Positions 1 through 8,313 of a stretch of 10,029 nt of DNA are shown here, in pieces. The translations under genes were made by a program, and so were the position numbers. This DNA comes from Paracoccaceae bacterium (GTDB lineage Bacteria; Pseudomonadota; Alphaproteobacteria; Rhodobacterales; Rhodobacteraceae). The first letter of the stretch is position 1. Every line of letters begins with the position of its first letter. Below the pieces are notes generated by a model, which had not been told where the DNA came from, ran no database searches, and saw nothing but the letters and a program-made list of their open reading frames with translations. The DNA lies in the NCBI GenBank assembly GCA_007129775.1, contig SKUV01000189.1, positions 1 through 10,029 on the forward strand, given 5' to 3'.

Positions 1-29
1 GCCGCAGGCCCCGGCCCGGGGTGGGCGTG

Positions 30-52
30 CGGGCCGTCGCGGGCACGGCCCG
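30..52. repeat. GC-rich inverted repeat downstream of the 124-residue secreted protein gene
   Basis: Two perfect 8-bp arms, CGGGCCGT at 30-37 and ACGGCCCG at 45-52, flank a 7-nt spacer. The repeat lies about 48 bp past the stop codon of the minus-strand gene ending at 100. It could stop transcription leaving that gene, but no T-tract follows the stem on the minus strand, so a canonical Rho-independent terminator is not supported. The rest of 1-99 is very GC-rich, contains a smaller CCCC/GGGG arm pair at 9-21, and shows no gene I can support. Confidence 0.35.
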
Positions 53-99
53 GGCGGCCGTGCAGTCTGTGGCTTGCGACAGGGGGCGGTGGCGGATCG

Positions 100-474
100 T
101 CAGATCTCGATCTCTTCGCCCTCGGGCAGCGCCGGGCGTTGGTCCGGGGCCGCGCCCGGGTCGTCGGGGTCCTTGGGCACCCGGCGGCGGATGATGATAT
201 CGCCGTTGGGCAGGATCTCGGGCGCGTGATACAGGCTCAGATCGCCGAGCGCGCCGTCCAGATCCTCCAGAAGCGGCGCGACCTCGGCCATGAGCCCGCG
301 CATCATCAGCCGCGCGCCCTCTTCCAACAGGCTGAACCCTTCCCCGATATCGGCGCGACCGCCACGCTCGTCCTCCTCCGCCAGCGCGGGCAGGCTGAGG
401 CTCAGGGCCAGGCTCAGGCTCAGGCTCAGGGCCATGGCCAGGGTCAGGGGGAGTGTCAGCAGCGCCTGTCTCAT
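100..474 (-). CDS. Small secreted protein of a Rhodobacteraceae-type family, function unknown (124 aa)
   Basis: This encodes a 124-residue exported protein of unknown function. I start it at the ATG at 474 because a signal peptide begins there at once (MRQALLTLPLTLAMAL, then Leu-Ser repeats, cleavage near LPALA/EE at residue 32). Upstream in-frame codons are Arg-rich and unconvincing. The mature part has an acidic start, an amphipathic helical stretch at about 43-80 (GEGFSLLEEGARLMMRGLM), a short motif PEILPNGDIIIRRR at 85-98, and an acidic, proline-rich tail ending EGEEIEI. From memory, short proteins with this helix plus PEILPNGDIIIRR layout are common in Rhodobacteraceae, and some carry an 'AAA+ ATPase' label. 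No Walker A or B motif is present here, so I do not accept that label. The hydrophobic core is encoded by a hexanucleotide repeat. The gene follows djlA after 94 bp that hold strong hairpins. The ribosome binding site is weak. Confidence 0.8.
   Translation of the reverse strand: MRQALLTLPLTLAMALSLSLSLALSLSLPALAEEDERGGRADIGEGFSLLEEGARLMMRGLMAEVAPLLEDLDGALGDLSLYHAPEILPNGDIIIRRRVPKDPDDPGAAPDQRPALPEGEEIEI
391..431 (-). repeat. CTGAGC-type hexanucleotide repeat inside the signal peptide
   Basis: On the minus strand the segment reads as CTGAGC units: three perfect, then CTGGCC, CTGAGC and CTCAGC. It encodes alternating Leu-Ser (LSLSLSLALSLSL). Each unit is two codons, so gain or loss of a unit keeps the frame but changes the length of the hydrophobic core by two residues. 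Confidence 0.8.
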
Positions 475-498
475 TTCGCAGATATGGGCACGATCCCG

Positions 499-539
499 CC
501 CGGGGAAAAGGCCCCGGGTGCCGCAAATCCGGCACCCGG
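499..539 (-). terminator. Overlapping alternative hairpins after djlA (possible terminator or attenuator)
   Basis: A perfect 10-bp stem joins CCGGGTGCCG (514-523) to CGGCACCCGG (530-539) around a 6-nt loop. A second perfect 7-bp stem joins CCCGGGG (499-505) to CCCCGGG (512-518) around loop AAAAGG. The two share bases 514-518 and cannot form together. On the minus strand the 10-bp hairpin is made first, 30 nt after the djlA stop, and is followed by GGCC and then TTTT (509-506), so it is an imperfect Rho-independent terminator candidate. The second stem would sequester part of the first. Together they occupy most of the 94-bp leader of the 124-residue gene. Only structure is seen; regulation is inferred. 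Confidence 0.4.
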
Positions 540-568
540 CGCGGTATCGCCGGCGCGGCCTGCCGTGT

Positions 569-1252
569 TCAGGCCGCGCGGCTCTCGCTGATCGTCTCCC
601 AGGCATCGTTGATCGCCCGCAACCGGGCCTCGGCCAGACGCACGGCTTCCTGCGGCAGGCCCCGGGCGATCATCCTGTCGGGATGGGTCTCGTGCACCGC
701 CCGCACCCATGCTGCCCGGATCTCGCGCAGGGGCATGTCGTGGGGTACGCCCAGCACATCGTAAGGGTCCTTCGGCGCATCGGGCACGAAGCGCGCCCGC
801 AGCACCCGGAAACAGCGCCCCTCAAGCCCGAAGATGCGCGCGACCTCTTTCAGAAAGGCCTCTTCGCGCGGGTCGAACCGGCCGTCGGCCATGGCAATGT
901 GAAACAGCCCCTCCAGCAGATCGACCAGCACCGGGTCGCCGGGGGTGAACATGCCCGCGATCTTGCGGGCATAAAGCTCGAACCCCGCCACATCCTGCCG
1001 CGCAAGGTTGAAGACGCGGGCCGCCGCCGCCTCCTCGCCCGGCGGGATGGTGAAGACCTCGCGGAAGGCGGTGACTTCGCCGCGCGTAACCTGCCCGTCG
1101 GCCTTGGCCATCTTCGCGCCCAGCGCAATGACGGCGATGGTGAAGGCAACGCTGCGTTCGGGCGGGGTGCGCAGCCGGTCGAAAACGGCCGCCAGCCCGT
1201 CGCCCATGGCGAGGGCGGCCAGCGCGTCGGAGATGCGGGTCCACAGGCTCAT
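569..1252 (-). CDS. DjlA-like co-chaperone: TerB-like domain plus C-terminal J domain
   Basis: This is a 227-residue J-domain protein that should stimulate the ATPase of DnaK-type Hsp70 chaperones. The J domain occupies about residues 162-226: it opens DPYDVLGV, carries the essential HPD motif at 190-192 (ETHPDR), and ends LRAINDAWETI. Residues about 33-152 form a helical TerB-like domain with acidic repeats typical of that fold (KADGQVTRGE at 50-59, MADGRFDPREE at 121-131). TerB plus C-terminal J is the architecture of DjlA. E. coli DjlA has an N-terminal membrane segment, but here residues 1-28 are only mildly hydrophobic (LAALAMGDGLAAVF), so a cytosolic or peripheral location is more likely. 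The start at 1252 gives the expected N-terminus, although no good Shine-Dalgarno sequence precedes it. An inverted repeat lies 32-71 bp upstream. A generic label such as 'molecular chaperone DjiA/DjlA' would fit. Confidence 0.88.
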   Translation of the reverse strand: MSLWTRISDALAALAMGDGLAAVFDRLRTPPERSVAFTIAVIALGAKMAKADGQVTRGEVTAFREVFTIPPGEEAAAARVFNLARQDVAGFELYARKIAGMFTPGDPVLVDLLEGLFHIAMADGRFDPREEAFLKEVARIFGLEGRCFRVLRARFVPDAPKDPYDVLGVPHDMPLREIRAAWVRAVHETHPDRMIARGLPQEAVRLAEARLRAINDAWETISESRAA

Positions 1253-1283
1253 GCGCGCAGATTACGCGGTCTGTCGGGCGAAG

Positions 1284-1323
1284 TCAGGCGCATTTGCGGC
1301 GATCAACACCAATTTGCGCCTGA
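1284..1323. promoter_or_regulatory. 9-bp-arm inverted repeat upstream of djlA-like gene
   Basis: Perfect arms TCAGGCGCA (1284-1292) and TGCGCCTGA (1315-1323) are separated by 22 bp. TTTGCG occurs twice at the inner edges (1293-1298 and 1313-1318), spaced 20 bp, about two helical turns. The element sits in the 133-bp gap between the stop of the 159-residue gene (1386) and the djlA start (1252), where the djlA promoter should be. It could be an operator or a transcript hairpin. No T-tract was seen on the minus strand. Confidence 0.4.
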
Positions 1324-1385
1324 TTCCGCCAGTGGGTGCGCGGTTGTGCCCGGCCCCTCGCGTGACGAGCCGCCCGGTGCCCTGG

Positions 1386-1865
1386 TCAGAACTCTGCAGC
1401 AACCCCTGAGAGCCCGTCCCCGCCCGGTCCCGGGGGCGGCGGCGCGGCTGCTGGCGCGCTGCGGGTGTTCACACCACCGAGCGACGCGCCGAAATCCACC
1501 GCTCCGTCGGTCAGGCCTATGCCCAGATCAACGGCGATGTAACCGTTGCTCCGCATATAGGCCGCGCCAATGGTCCCGCGCCACCGCTGACTCATCAGCA
1601 TGCAGTCGACGCCGAGCGAGGCCGCGCCCCGGTTGCTGCGGTCGTCCGAAAAGACGCGCACGCCGATGCCGGTATCGACCGCCGCGTCCCCGCCGAAACT
1701 GAAGCTCAGGCCAAAGCCCACGGTCGGGCTGGACGACGACGAGGCCGGCGCCGGAGCCGGAGCATCCGGCAAGGCCTGTGCCGGGGCGGTCAGGCCCGCG
1801 GCCAGAACGCCGGCCAGCGCACCGGCCAGCACGAACGAAAGTGGTCTAGAAACGTTGGTTGTCAT
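1386..1865 (-). CDS. Secreted glycine-rich protein, possibly outer-membrane associated (159 aa), function unknown
   Basis: This encodes a 159-residue exported protein that I cannot assign to a named family. The ATG at 1865 is chosen because GAGGGG lies 4 bp upstream (1870-1875) and a signal peptide follows directly (hydrophobic core at residues 9-28, cleavage near PAQA/LP at 31-32). The frame stays open to an ATG at 2000, but that stretch would translate promoter DNA. After cleavage comes a Pro/Ala/Ser linker (33-47), then a 48-132 core with short alternating hydrophobic and small residues (VGFGLSFSFGG, TGIGVRVFSDD, YIAVDLGIGL, VDFGASLGG) that looks beta-rich, then a proline-rich tail (137-149) and a terminal Phe. 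The pattern suggests a small beta-strand surface or outer-membrane protein; this is inference. One Cys (88) is present. Its upstream region contains a C9/G9 run placed like a promoter spacer. Confidence 0.75.
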   Translation of the reverse strand: MTTNVSRPLSFVLAGALAGVLAAGLTAPAQALPDAPAPAPASSSSSPTVGFGLSFSFGGDAAVDTGIGVRVFSDDRSNRGAASLGVDCMLMSQRWRGTIGAAYMRSNGYIAVDLGIGLTDGAVDFGASLGGVNTRSAPAAAPPPPGPGGDGLSGVAAEF

Positions 1866-1892
1866 GTCACCCCTCACGGAGTTCGGTGAATT

Positions 1893-1940
1893 TGACGTCA
1901 CAACCACAACCCTAACGTGTCCCCCCCCCGACACCGTCAA
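1893..1940 (-). promoter_or_regulatory. Probable promoter region containing a C9 (G9 on the minus strand) homopolymer
   Basis: On the minus strand TTGACG (1940-1935) is a good -35 hexamer (5 of 6 matches to TTGACA). It is followed by GTGTC, the rest of a run of nine G (1929-1921), and ACACGTTAGGGT. A 17-bp spacer would put CGTTAG at -10; the nearer TATAAT-like hexamer TAGGGT (1914-1909) would need a 20-bp spacer. The homopolymer is bracketed by 5-bp inverted arms (GTGTC 1917-1921, GACAC 1930-1934). A perfect TGACGTCA palindrome lies at 1893-1900, between this element and the start codon at 1865. The hexamers were matched by eye and the -10 is poor. The remaining intergenic DNA up to the mcm stop (1941-2068) shows no clear terminator. 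Confidence 0.35.
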
Positions 1941-2068
1941 CCAGGGCACACCATCTCGGCATTTTTCCGCCGGGCGGCTCCGCGCGCCTTCGTCCCGCAT
2001 CGCAGCGGTGGCGGTTCGATGGTCGACGGAAGCCCGCCCGATCTGCCCGGCCCGGTCAACTCGTGCGG

Positions 2069-4198
<2,130 letters not shown>

Positions 4199-4315
4199 GT
4201 CGGTCTCCTGTCACGCTGCCGGCACCTGGGCGCGGGCAGATTTCGGGGTGGAAAGGGTGTTTTTCGGGGCAGGATCGCTATATCAAGGCAGGAAGGACCC
4301 GCCGGAAAGACACCC
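4199..4315. promoter_or_regulatory. Divergent promoter region between mcm and the DUF4174 gene
   Basis: This 117-bp gap separates two head-to-head genes and should contain a promoter for each. The only AT-rich core is GCTATATCAAG near 4278-4288. TATATC (4279-4284) could be the -10 of the plus gene, with a poor -35 near 4258-4263, while the same bases read TTGATA on the minus strand, a possible -35 for mcm. An 8-bp direct repeat TTTCGGGG occurs at 4241-4248 and 4262-4269, spaced 21 bp. Shine-Dalgarno sequences are AGGAGA (minus, 4204-4209) and GGAAAG before the plus ATG. The hexamer assignments are weak. Confidence 0.4.
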
Positions 4316-4891
4316 ATGCAAAGACTTGTTTCGATTGCCCTGATTTGCGCGATGCCGGCAGCCGGCGCCATGGCGCAGGCCCCGCAAAGCGGCGGGCAGG
4401 ACAGCGATTTGATTCTCGCCGCCGATGTCGTGCCCCAGCCTGACGCGGAGCCAGCGACCGGGGACGGCACGGAAGCCGAGCCTGCGGCGGAGGCGGAAGG
4501 CGCCGCGGAGGAGGAGGAAGAGGGCCTGCGCATCGTCGATGCCAGTGACATCGCGCTTGACGATCTGCTGTGGGTGTCGCGGATCGTCGCAGTGCTGGCT
4601 GACACGCCGAACGATCCCGCCTTTATCGAACAGGTGCGCCGGATCGAGGCCCGCCCCGCGGATTTCATCGAACGCGATGTGGTCGTGATCACCGACACCG
4701 ACCGCAATTCGGGCAGCGAATTGCGCACGCGACTGCGCGCGCGCGGTTTCATGCTCGCCTTCATCGAAAAGGATGGCAACATCGCGCAACGCCGCCCCTC
4801 GCCACGCTCGGCGCGCGAGATAAACGCGATCATCGACCGCTCTCCCCTGCGCCGGCAGGAAATGCTGGAACAGCGGCCGAGCGGCCGGTAA
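4316..4891 (+). CDS. Secreted DUF4174 domain protein with an acidic linker (191 aa)
   Basis: This encodes a 191-residue exported protein of unknown biochemical function. The ATG at 4316 is preceded by GGAAAG and followed by a signal peptide (MQRLVSIALICAMPAAGAMAQA, cleavage near AMA/QA at 20-21). Residues about 40-70 form an acidic Ala/Glu/Pro linker ending in a run of five Glu. Residues about 78-184 match my recollection of DUF4174: DDLLWVSRIVAVLADTPNDP, then FIEQVRRIEARPADFIERDVVVITDTD, then LRARGFMLAFIEKDGNIAQRR, then a helical end (REINAIIDRSPLRRQEM). The strand/helix order resembles a thioredoxin-like fold without a CxxC pair; that is inference. It is the only plus-strand gene here, convergent with pccA (60-bp gap) and divergent from mcm (117-bp gap), so it is not part of their transcript. 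The linker seems unusually long and acidic for the family, as far as I recall. Confidence 0.85.
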   Translation: MQRLVSIALICAMPAAGAMAQAPQSGGQDSDLILAADVVPQPDAEPATGDGTEAEPAAEAEGAAEEEEEGLRIVDASDIALDDLLWVSRIVAVLADTPNDPAFIEQVRRIEARPADFIERDVVVITDTDRNSGSELRTRLRARGFMLAFIEKDGNIAQRRPSPRSAREINAIIDRSPLRRQEMLEQRPSGR

Positions 4892-4902
4892 GGCCGCCGC
4901 TC
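4879..4902. repeat. Inverted repeat across the stop codon between convergent genes
   Basis: GAGCGGC (4879-4885) and GCCGCTC (4896-4902) form a 7-bp stem whose loop contains the TAA stop of the DUF4174 gene. An alternative GCGGCC/GGCCGC stem (4881-4886 with 4892-4897) uses the same bases. It may help end transcription between convergent genes, but no T-tract follows on either strand. The rest of the 60-bp gap has GCCGCCCCGG twice (4912-4921 and 4933-4942) and nothing else evident. Confidence 0.35.
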
Positions 4903-4951
4903 CGGGTCAAGGCCGCCCCGGTCCTGTTTGGCTGCCGCCCCGGACATCGCG

Positions 4952-6952
<2,001 letters not shown>

Positions 6953-7114
6953 CAGCTTACTCCGTGCCGGTGGCGCGCGCGGGCACGGGGCGCGCACGCA
7001 AGAATGGGCGCCGCGCGCCCGTGGCGCGGCACCCTGTCGGGATGTGCAAAGACGCAGTGCCGGGCTGCGCGCCTGGCGCGCCCCGTTCCCGCGGGAAAGG
7101 TCAGGCCGTCGGGG
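6953..7114. other. 162-bp GC-rich leader of pccA with several inverted repeats
   Basis: This gap between the glycine-zipper lipoprotein stop and the pccA start holds no gene I can support. A perfect 7-bp stem, CCGTGCC (6962-6968) with GGCACGG (6982-6988), ends inside the pccA Shine-Dalgarno GGAG (6963-6960 on the minus strand), so part of that site would be paired. Further elements are GGGCGC/GCGCCC (7006-7011 and 7015-7020), a GCGCGCGC tract at 6973-6980, and a perfect 12-bp palindrome TTCCCGCGGGAA (7086-7097) just after the lipoprotein gene. No convincing -35/-10 pair was found, so pccA may depend on transcription from upstream. Confidence 0.4.
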
Positions 7115-7321
7115 TCAGCGGCACTGGTGGGGATACATCTGGCAGAAGGCCACGTTGCCGGCACCGCCGATGACCGCGCCGGTGACCGGGTCACCGCCCA
7201 CCGCTGCCCCGGCGATGGCGCCGGCGCCGCCGCCGATGACGGCCTGCTGGCCGATGGTGTCACCGCAGGCGCCCAGTGCGCCCAGAAGGGCGATGCCCAC
7301 GAAAATGCTCTTGATCCGCAT
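7115..7321 (-). CDS. Small glycine-zipper lipoprotein (68 aa)
   Basis: This is a 68-residue predicted lipoprotein. It has a type II signal peptide with lipobox LGAC (16-19), so Cys19 would be lipidated; Gly at +2 is compatible with outer-membrane sorting. The mature part is dominated by a glycine zipper at 30-56 (IGGGAGAIAGAAVGG, then VIGGAGN), the pattern of small Gly-rich helices that pack in membranes. The last ten residues carry two Cys (60 and 67) that could form a disulfide. AGAGG lies upstream of the ATG. It resembles many small glycine-zipper lipoproteins of alphaproteobacteria, whose function is mostly unknown. It sits 162 bp before pccA on the same strand and has a possible promoter of its own. 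Confidence 0.85.
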   Translation of the reverse strand: MRIKSIFVGIALLGALGACGDTIGQQAVIGGGAGAIAGAAVGGDPVTGAVIGGAGNVAFCQMYPHQCR

Positions 7322-7381
7322 GTCTGACTGCCTCTTGAGTTATCGGCGTGCTCTGGCGCCGTCGTCGCTTTCGGACGCCAT

Positions 7382-7411
7382 ATGCTACCGCACAACCCCA
7401 GCGTGCCGCAA
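7382..7411 (-). promoter_or_regulatory. Possible promoter of the glycine-zipper lipoprotein gene
   Basis: On the minus strand TTGCGG (7411-7406) is followed after 18 bp by TAGCAT (7387-7382). This would place the transcript start near 7375 and give a leader of about 55 nt before the ATG at 7321. The match is 3 of 6 at -35 and 4 of 6 at -10. The position in the AT-richest part of the 163-bp gap is the main support. Confidence 0.28.
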
Positions 7412-7484
7412 GCGCTTCGCGGATCAAGCCTGTCGTTCGGCGGGCAGGCGGTTCCTCGCCGATCACGGTGGCAGGACGGCGGGA

Positions 7485-7853
7485 TCATGCCGGTTCCCCC
7501 CCGCCGGTGGCGCCGATCAGATGCGGAAAGCTGTGGCGCGCGGCGCGGGCGTCGATCCGGAGCAGGGCGTCATAGCTTTCGGGGTCGAACGGATCCTCGG
7601 CCGGCACCACCTCGGCGCCGAAAAGCCATGACAACCGCCCGGCATCGAGATTGCCGCGCACAAAGGGCTCTTCCCCGAAATGGGACCAGAGCGCGGCCAT
7701 GAAAGCCTCATCCGCGCGCCGGTCGGCGGGGCGCCGGTCGGCATGGCGCTTGCGCGCGATCAACCGGGTCGCGCCGGCCTTGTTCGCGCGGCGGATGGTG
7801 AACTGGAAGTCGGTTCCGGGAAGGCGGCCGGGAAAGCCGCGGTGCTTCAGCAT
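7485..7853 (-). CDS. Conserved-looking protein of unknown function (122 aa)
   Basis: I do not recognise a domain in this 122-residue protein. It has no signal peptide or membrane segment. Residues 5-45 are very basic (GFPGRLPGTDFQFTIRR, then ARKRHADRRPADRRADE), and the rest is mixed to acidic (FMAALWSHFGEEPFVRGN, then AEDPFDPESYDALLRID). AGGTG lies about 6 bp before the ATG at 7853, and third-position GC bias fits a coding frame. A 12-bp DNA duplication (GCGCCGGTCGGC at 7716-7727 and 7731-7742) encodes tandem ADRRP/ADRRA. The gene lies between two lipoprotein genes, within the pccB to pccA interval. The charged N-terminus could bind nucleic acid or a partner protein, but nothing in the sequence proves it. 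Confidence 0.7.
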   Translation of the reverse strand: MLKHRGFPGRLPGTDFQFTIRRANKAGATRLIARKRHADRRPADRRADEAFMAALWSHFGEEPFVRGNLDAGRLSWLFGAEVVPAEDPFDPESYDALLRIDARAARHSFPHLIGATGGGEPA

Positions 7854-7897
7854 GGCGCACCTGGCGCCTGTTGCCGTGTCTGCGCCCGGAGGAATGC

Positions 7898-7934
7898 AAA
7901 ATGGGGCGCAGCGCGAGAGGGCCCGCGCCGCGCC
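7898..7934 (-). terminator. Probable Rho-independent terminator after the 49-residue lipoprotein gene
   Basis: Arms GGCGC-A-GCGCG (7905-7915) and CGCGC-C-GCGCC (7924-7934) pair with one mismatch around an 8-nt loop. On the minus-strand RNA the mismatch becomes a G-U wobble, giving an 11-bp stem, while on the plus strand it is a true A-C mismatch. The minus-strand stem starts 15 nt after the stop at 7950 and is followed by CCA and then TTTT (7901-7898). The orientation bias and position support a terminator for this gene; the T-tract is short. Confidence 0.5.
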
Positions 7935-7949
7935 GCTATTGCAGTCGTG

Positions 7950-8099
7950 TCAGCGGTACTTGCCTTTGCCAGTGACCGGTTCCTGAATGATCGGCTGGGC
8001 GATCGGTTCGAACTGAACGGGCTCCGGCTGCGGTTTGAAACACGCACCCAGCACCGTGAGTGCGACAAGGGCGGCGACCGCCTTGCTGTATTTCGGCAT
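7950..8099 (-). CDS. Very small proline-rich lipoprotein (49 aa)
   Basis: This 49-residue predicted lipoprotein starts at the ATG at 8099, which has a strong AGGAG 6 bp upstream (8106-8110). A type II signal peptide (KYSKAVAALVALTVLGAC) ends in lipobox LGAC at 17-20, so Cys20 would be lipidated. The mature chain is only 30 residues: proline- and glutamine-rich (FKPQPEPVQFEPIAQPIIQ) with a basic end GKGKYR that could touch peptidoglycan, LPS or nucleic acid (speculation). The frame is open further upstream to 8186, but the signal peptide and Shine-Dalgarno fix the start. It has a leader with two hairpins and a likely terminator after the stop, so it may be an independent unit. No function is known to me. 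Confidence 0.8.
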   Translation of the reverse strand: MPKYSKAVAALVALTVLGACFKPQPEPVQFEPIAQPIIQEPVTGKGKYR

Positions 8100-8132
8100 T
8101 GCATACTCCTGCTCAAAAGGCGCGGCCCGCTG

Positions 8133-8193
8133 CCCGATCGCTCGGGACGGAACCCCGCTTTGCCTGTGCCGATTGCACAAATGCAATCACAGG
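8133..8193. promoter_or_regulatory. Dyad and second hairpin in the leader of the 49-residue lipoprotein gene
   Basis: GATTGCA (8171-8177) and TGCAATC (8182-8188) form a perfect 7-bp stem with a 4-base loop. CCTGT (8163-8167) and ACAGG (8189-8193) extend it to 12 bp with a 3-nt bulge. A second hairpin CCCGA/TCGGG with tetraloop TCGC lies at 8133-8146, nearer the start codon. A weak -10-like TACACT (minus strand) lies just upstream of the dyad. It could be an operator overlapping the transcript start or a 5' leader structure. The remaining part of the 214-bp gap, 8194-8313, shows nothing else clear. Confidence 0.45.
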
Positions 8194-8313
8194 TCAGTGT
8201 ATCGCAAAGGCCGCGTTCCGGATACGTCGCGCCCAAGGGCAGGCGGGCTTGTGTCCGGCCTGCATCACTTTGGCACTTGGTTGAGCTTCGTTCTGCAAGA
8301 TGTTGTGGTTGCA

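Noticed and set aside
100..474. An AAA+ ATPase label for the 124-residue secreted protein
   Set aside because: The protein is too short and has no Walker A or B motif; it has a signal peptide and only a helical segment.
290..1702. A 470-codon plus-strand open frame across djlA
   Set aside because: It is antisense to the djlA-like and flanking genes, with Arg/Pro-rich low-complexity translation and no motif.
1893..1900. TGACGTCA palindrome as an operator
   Set aside because: A single 8-bp palindrome is expected by chance in 10 kb; it is recorded only as part of the promoter region.
1866..2000. An N-terminal extension of the 159-residue secreted protein, in frame through the poly-G run to an ATG at 2000
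   Set aside because: It would put translated Arg- and Val-rich sequence before a clear signal peptide and would ignore the good GAGGGG site at 1870-1875.
4199..4315. A TTTGCAAA-type site for a PccR/ScfR-family regulator upstream of mcm
   Set aside because: I recall this regulator family binding TTTGCAA-type repeats near pccB in Rhodobacter. No such motif was seen here or in the other intergenic regions; the pccB promoter lies outside the window.
6953..6997. An upstream ATG for pccA at 6997
   Set aside because: It adds 15 residues of Arg/Pro-rich sequence before the canonical MFDKILIANRGEIA start, which has its own ribosome site.
7086..7097. TTCCCGCGGGAA 12-bp palindrome as a terminator or operator
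   Set aside because: A few perfect 12-bp palindromes are expected by chance in 10 kb of GC-rich DNA. It has almost no loop and no T-tract.
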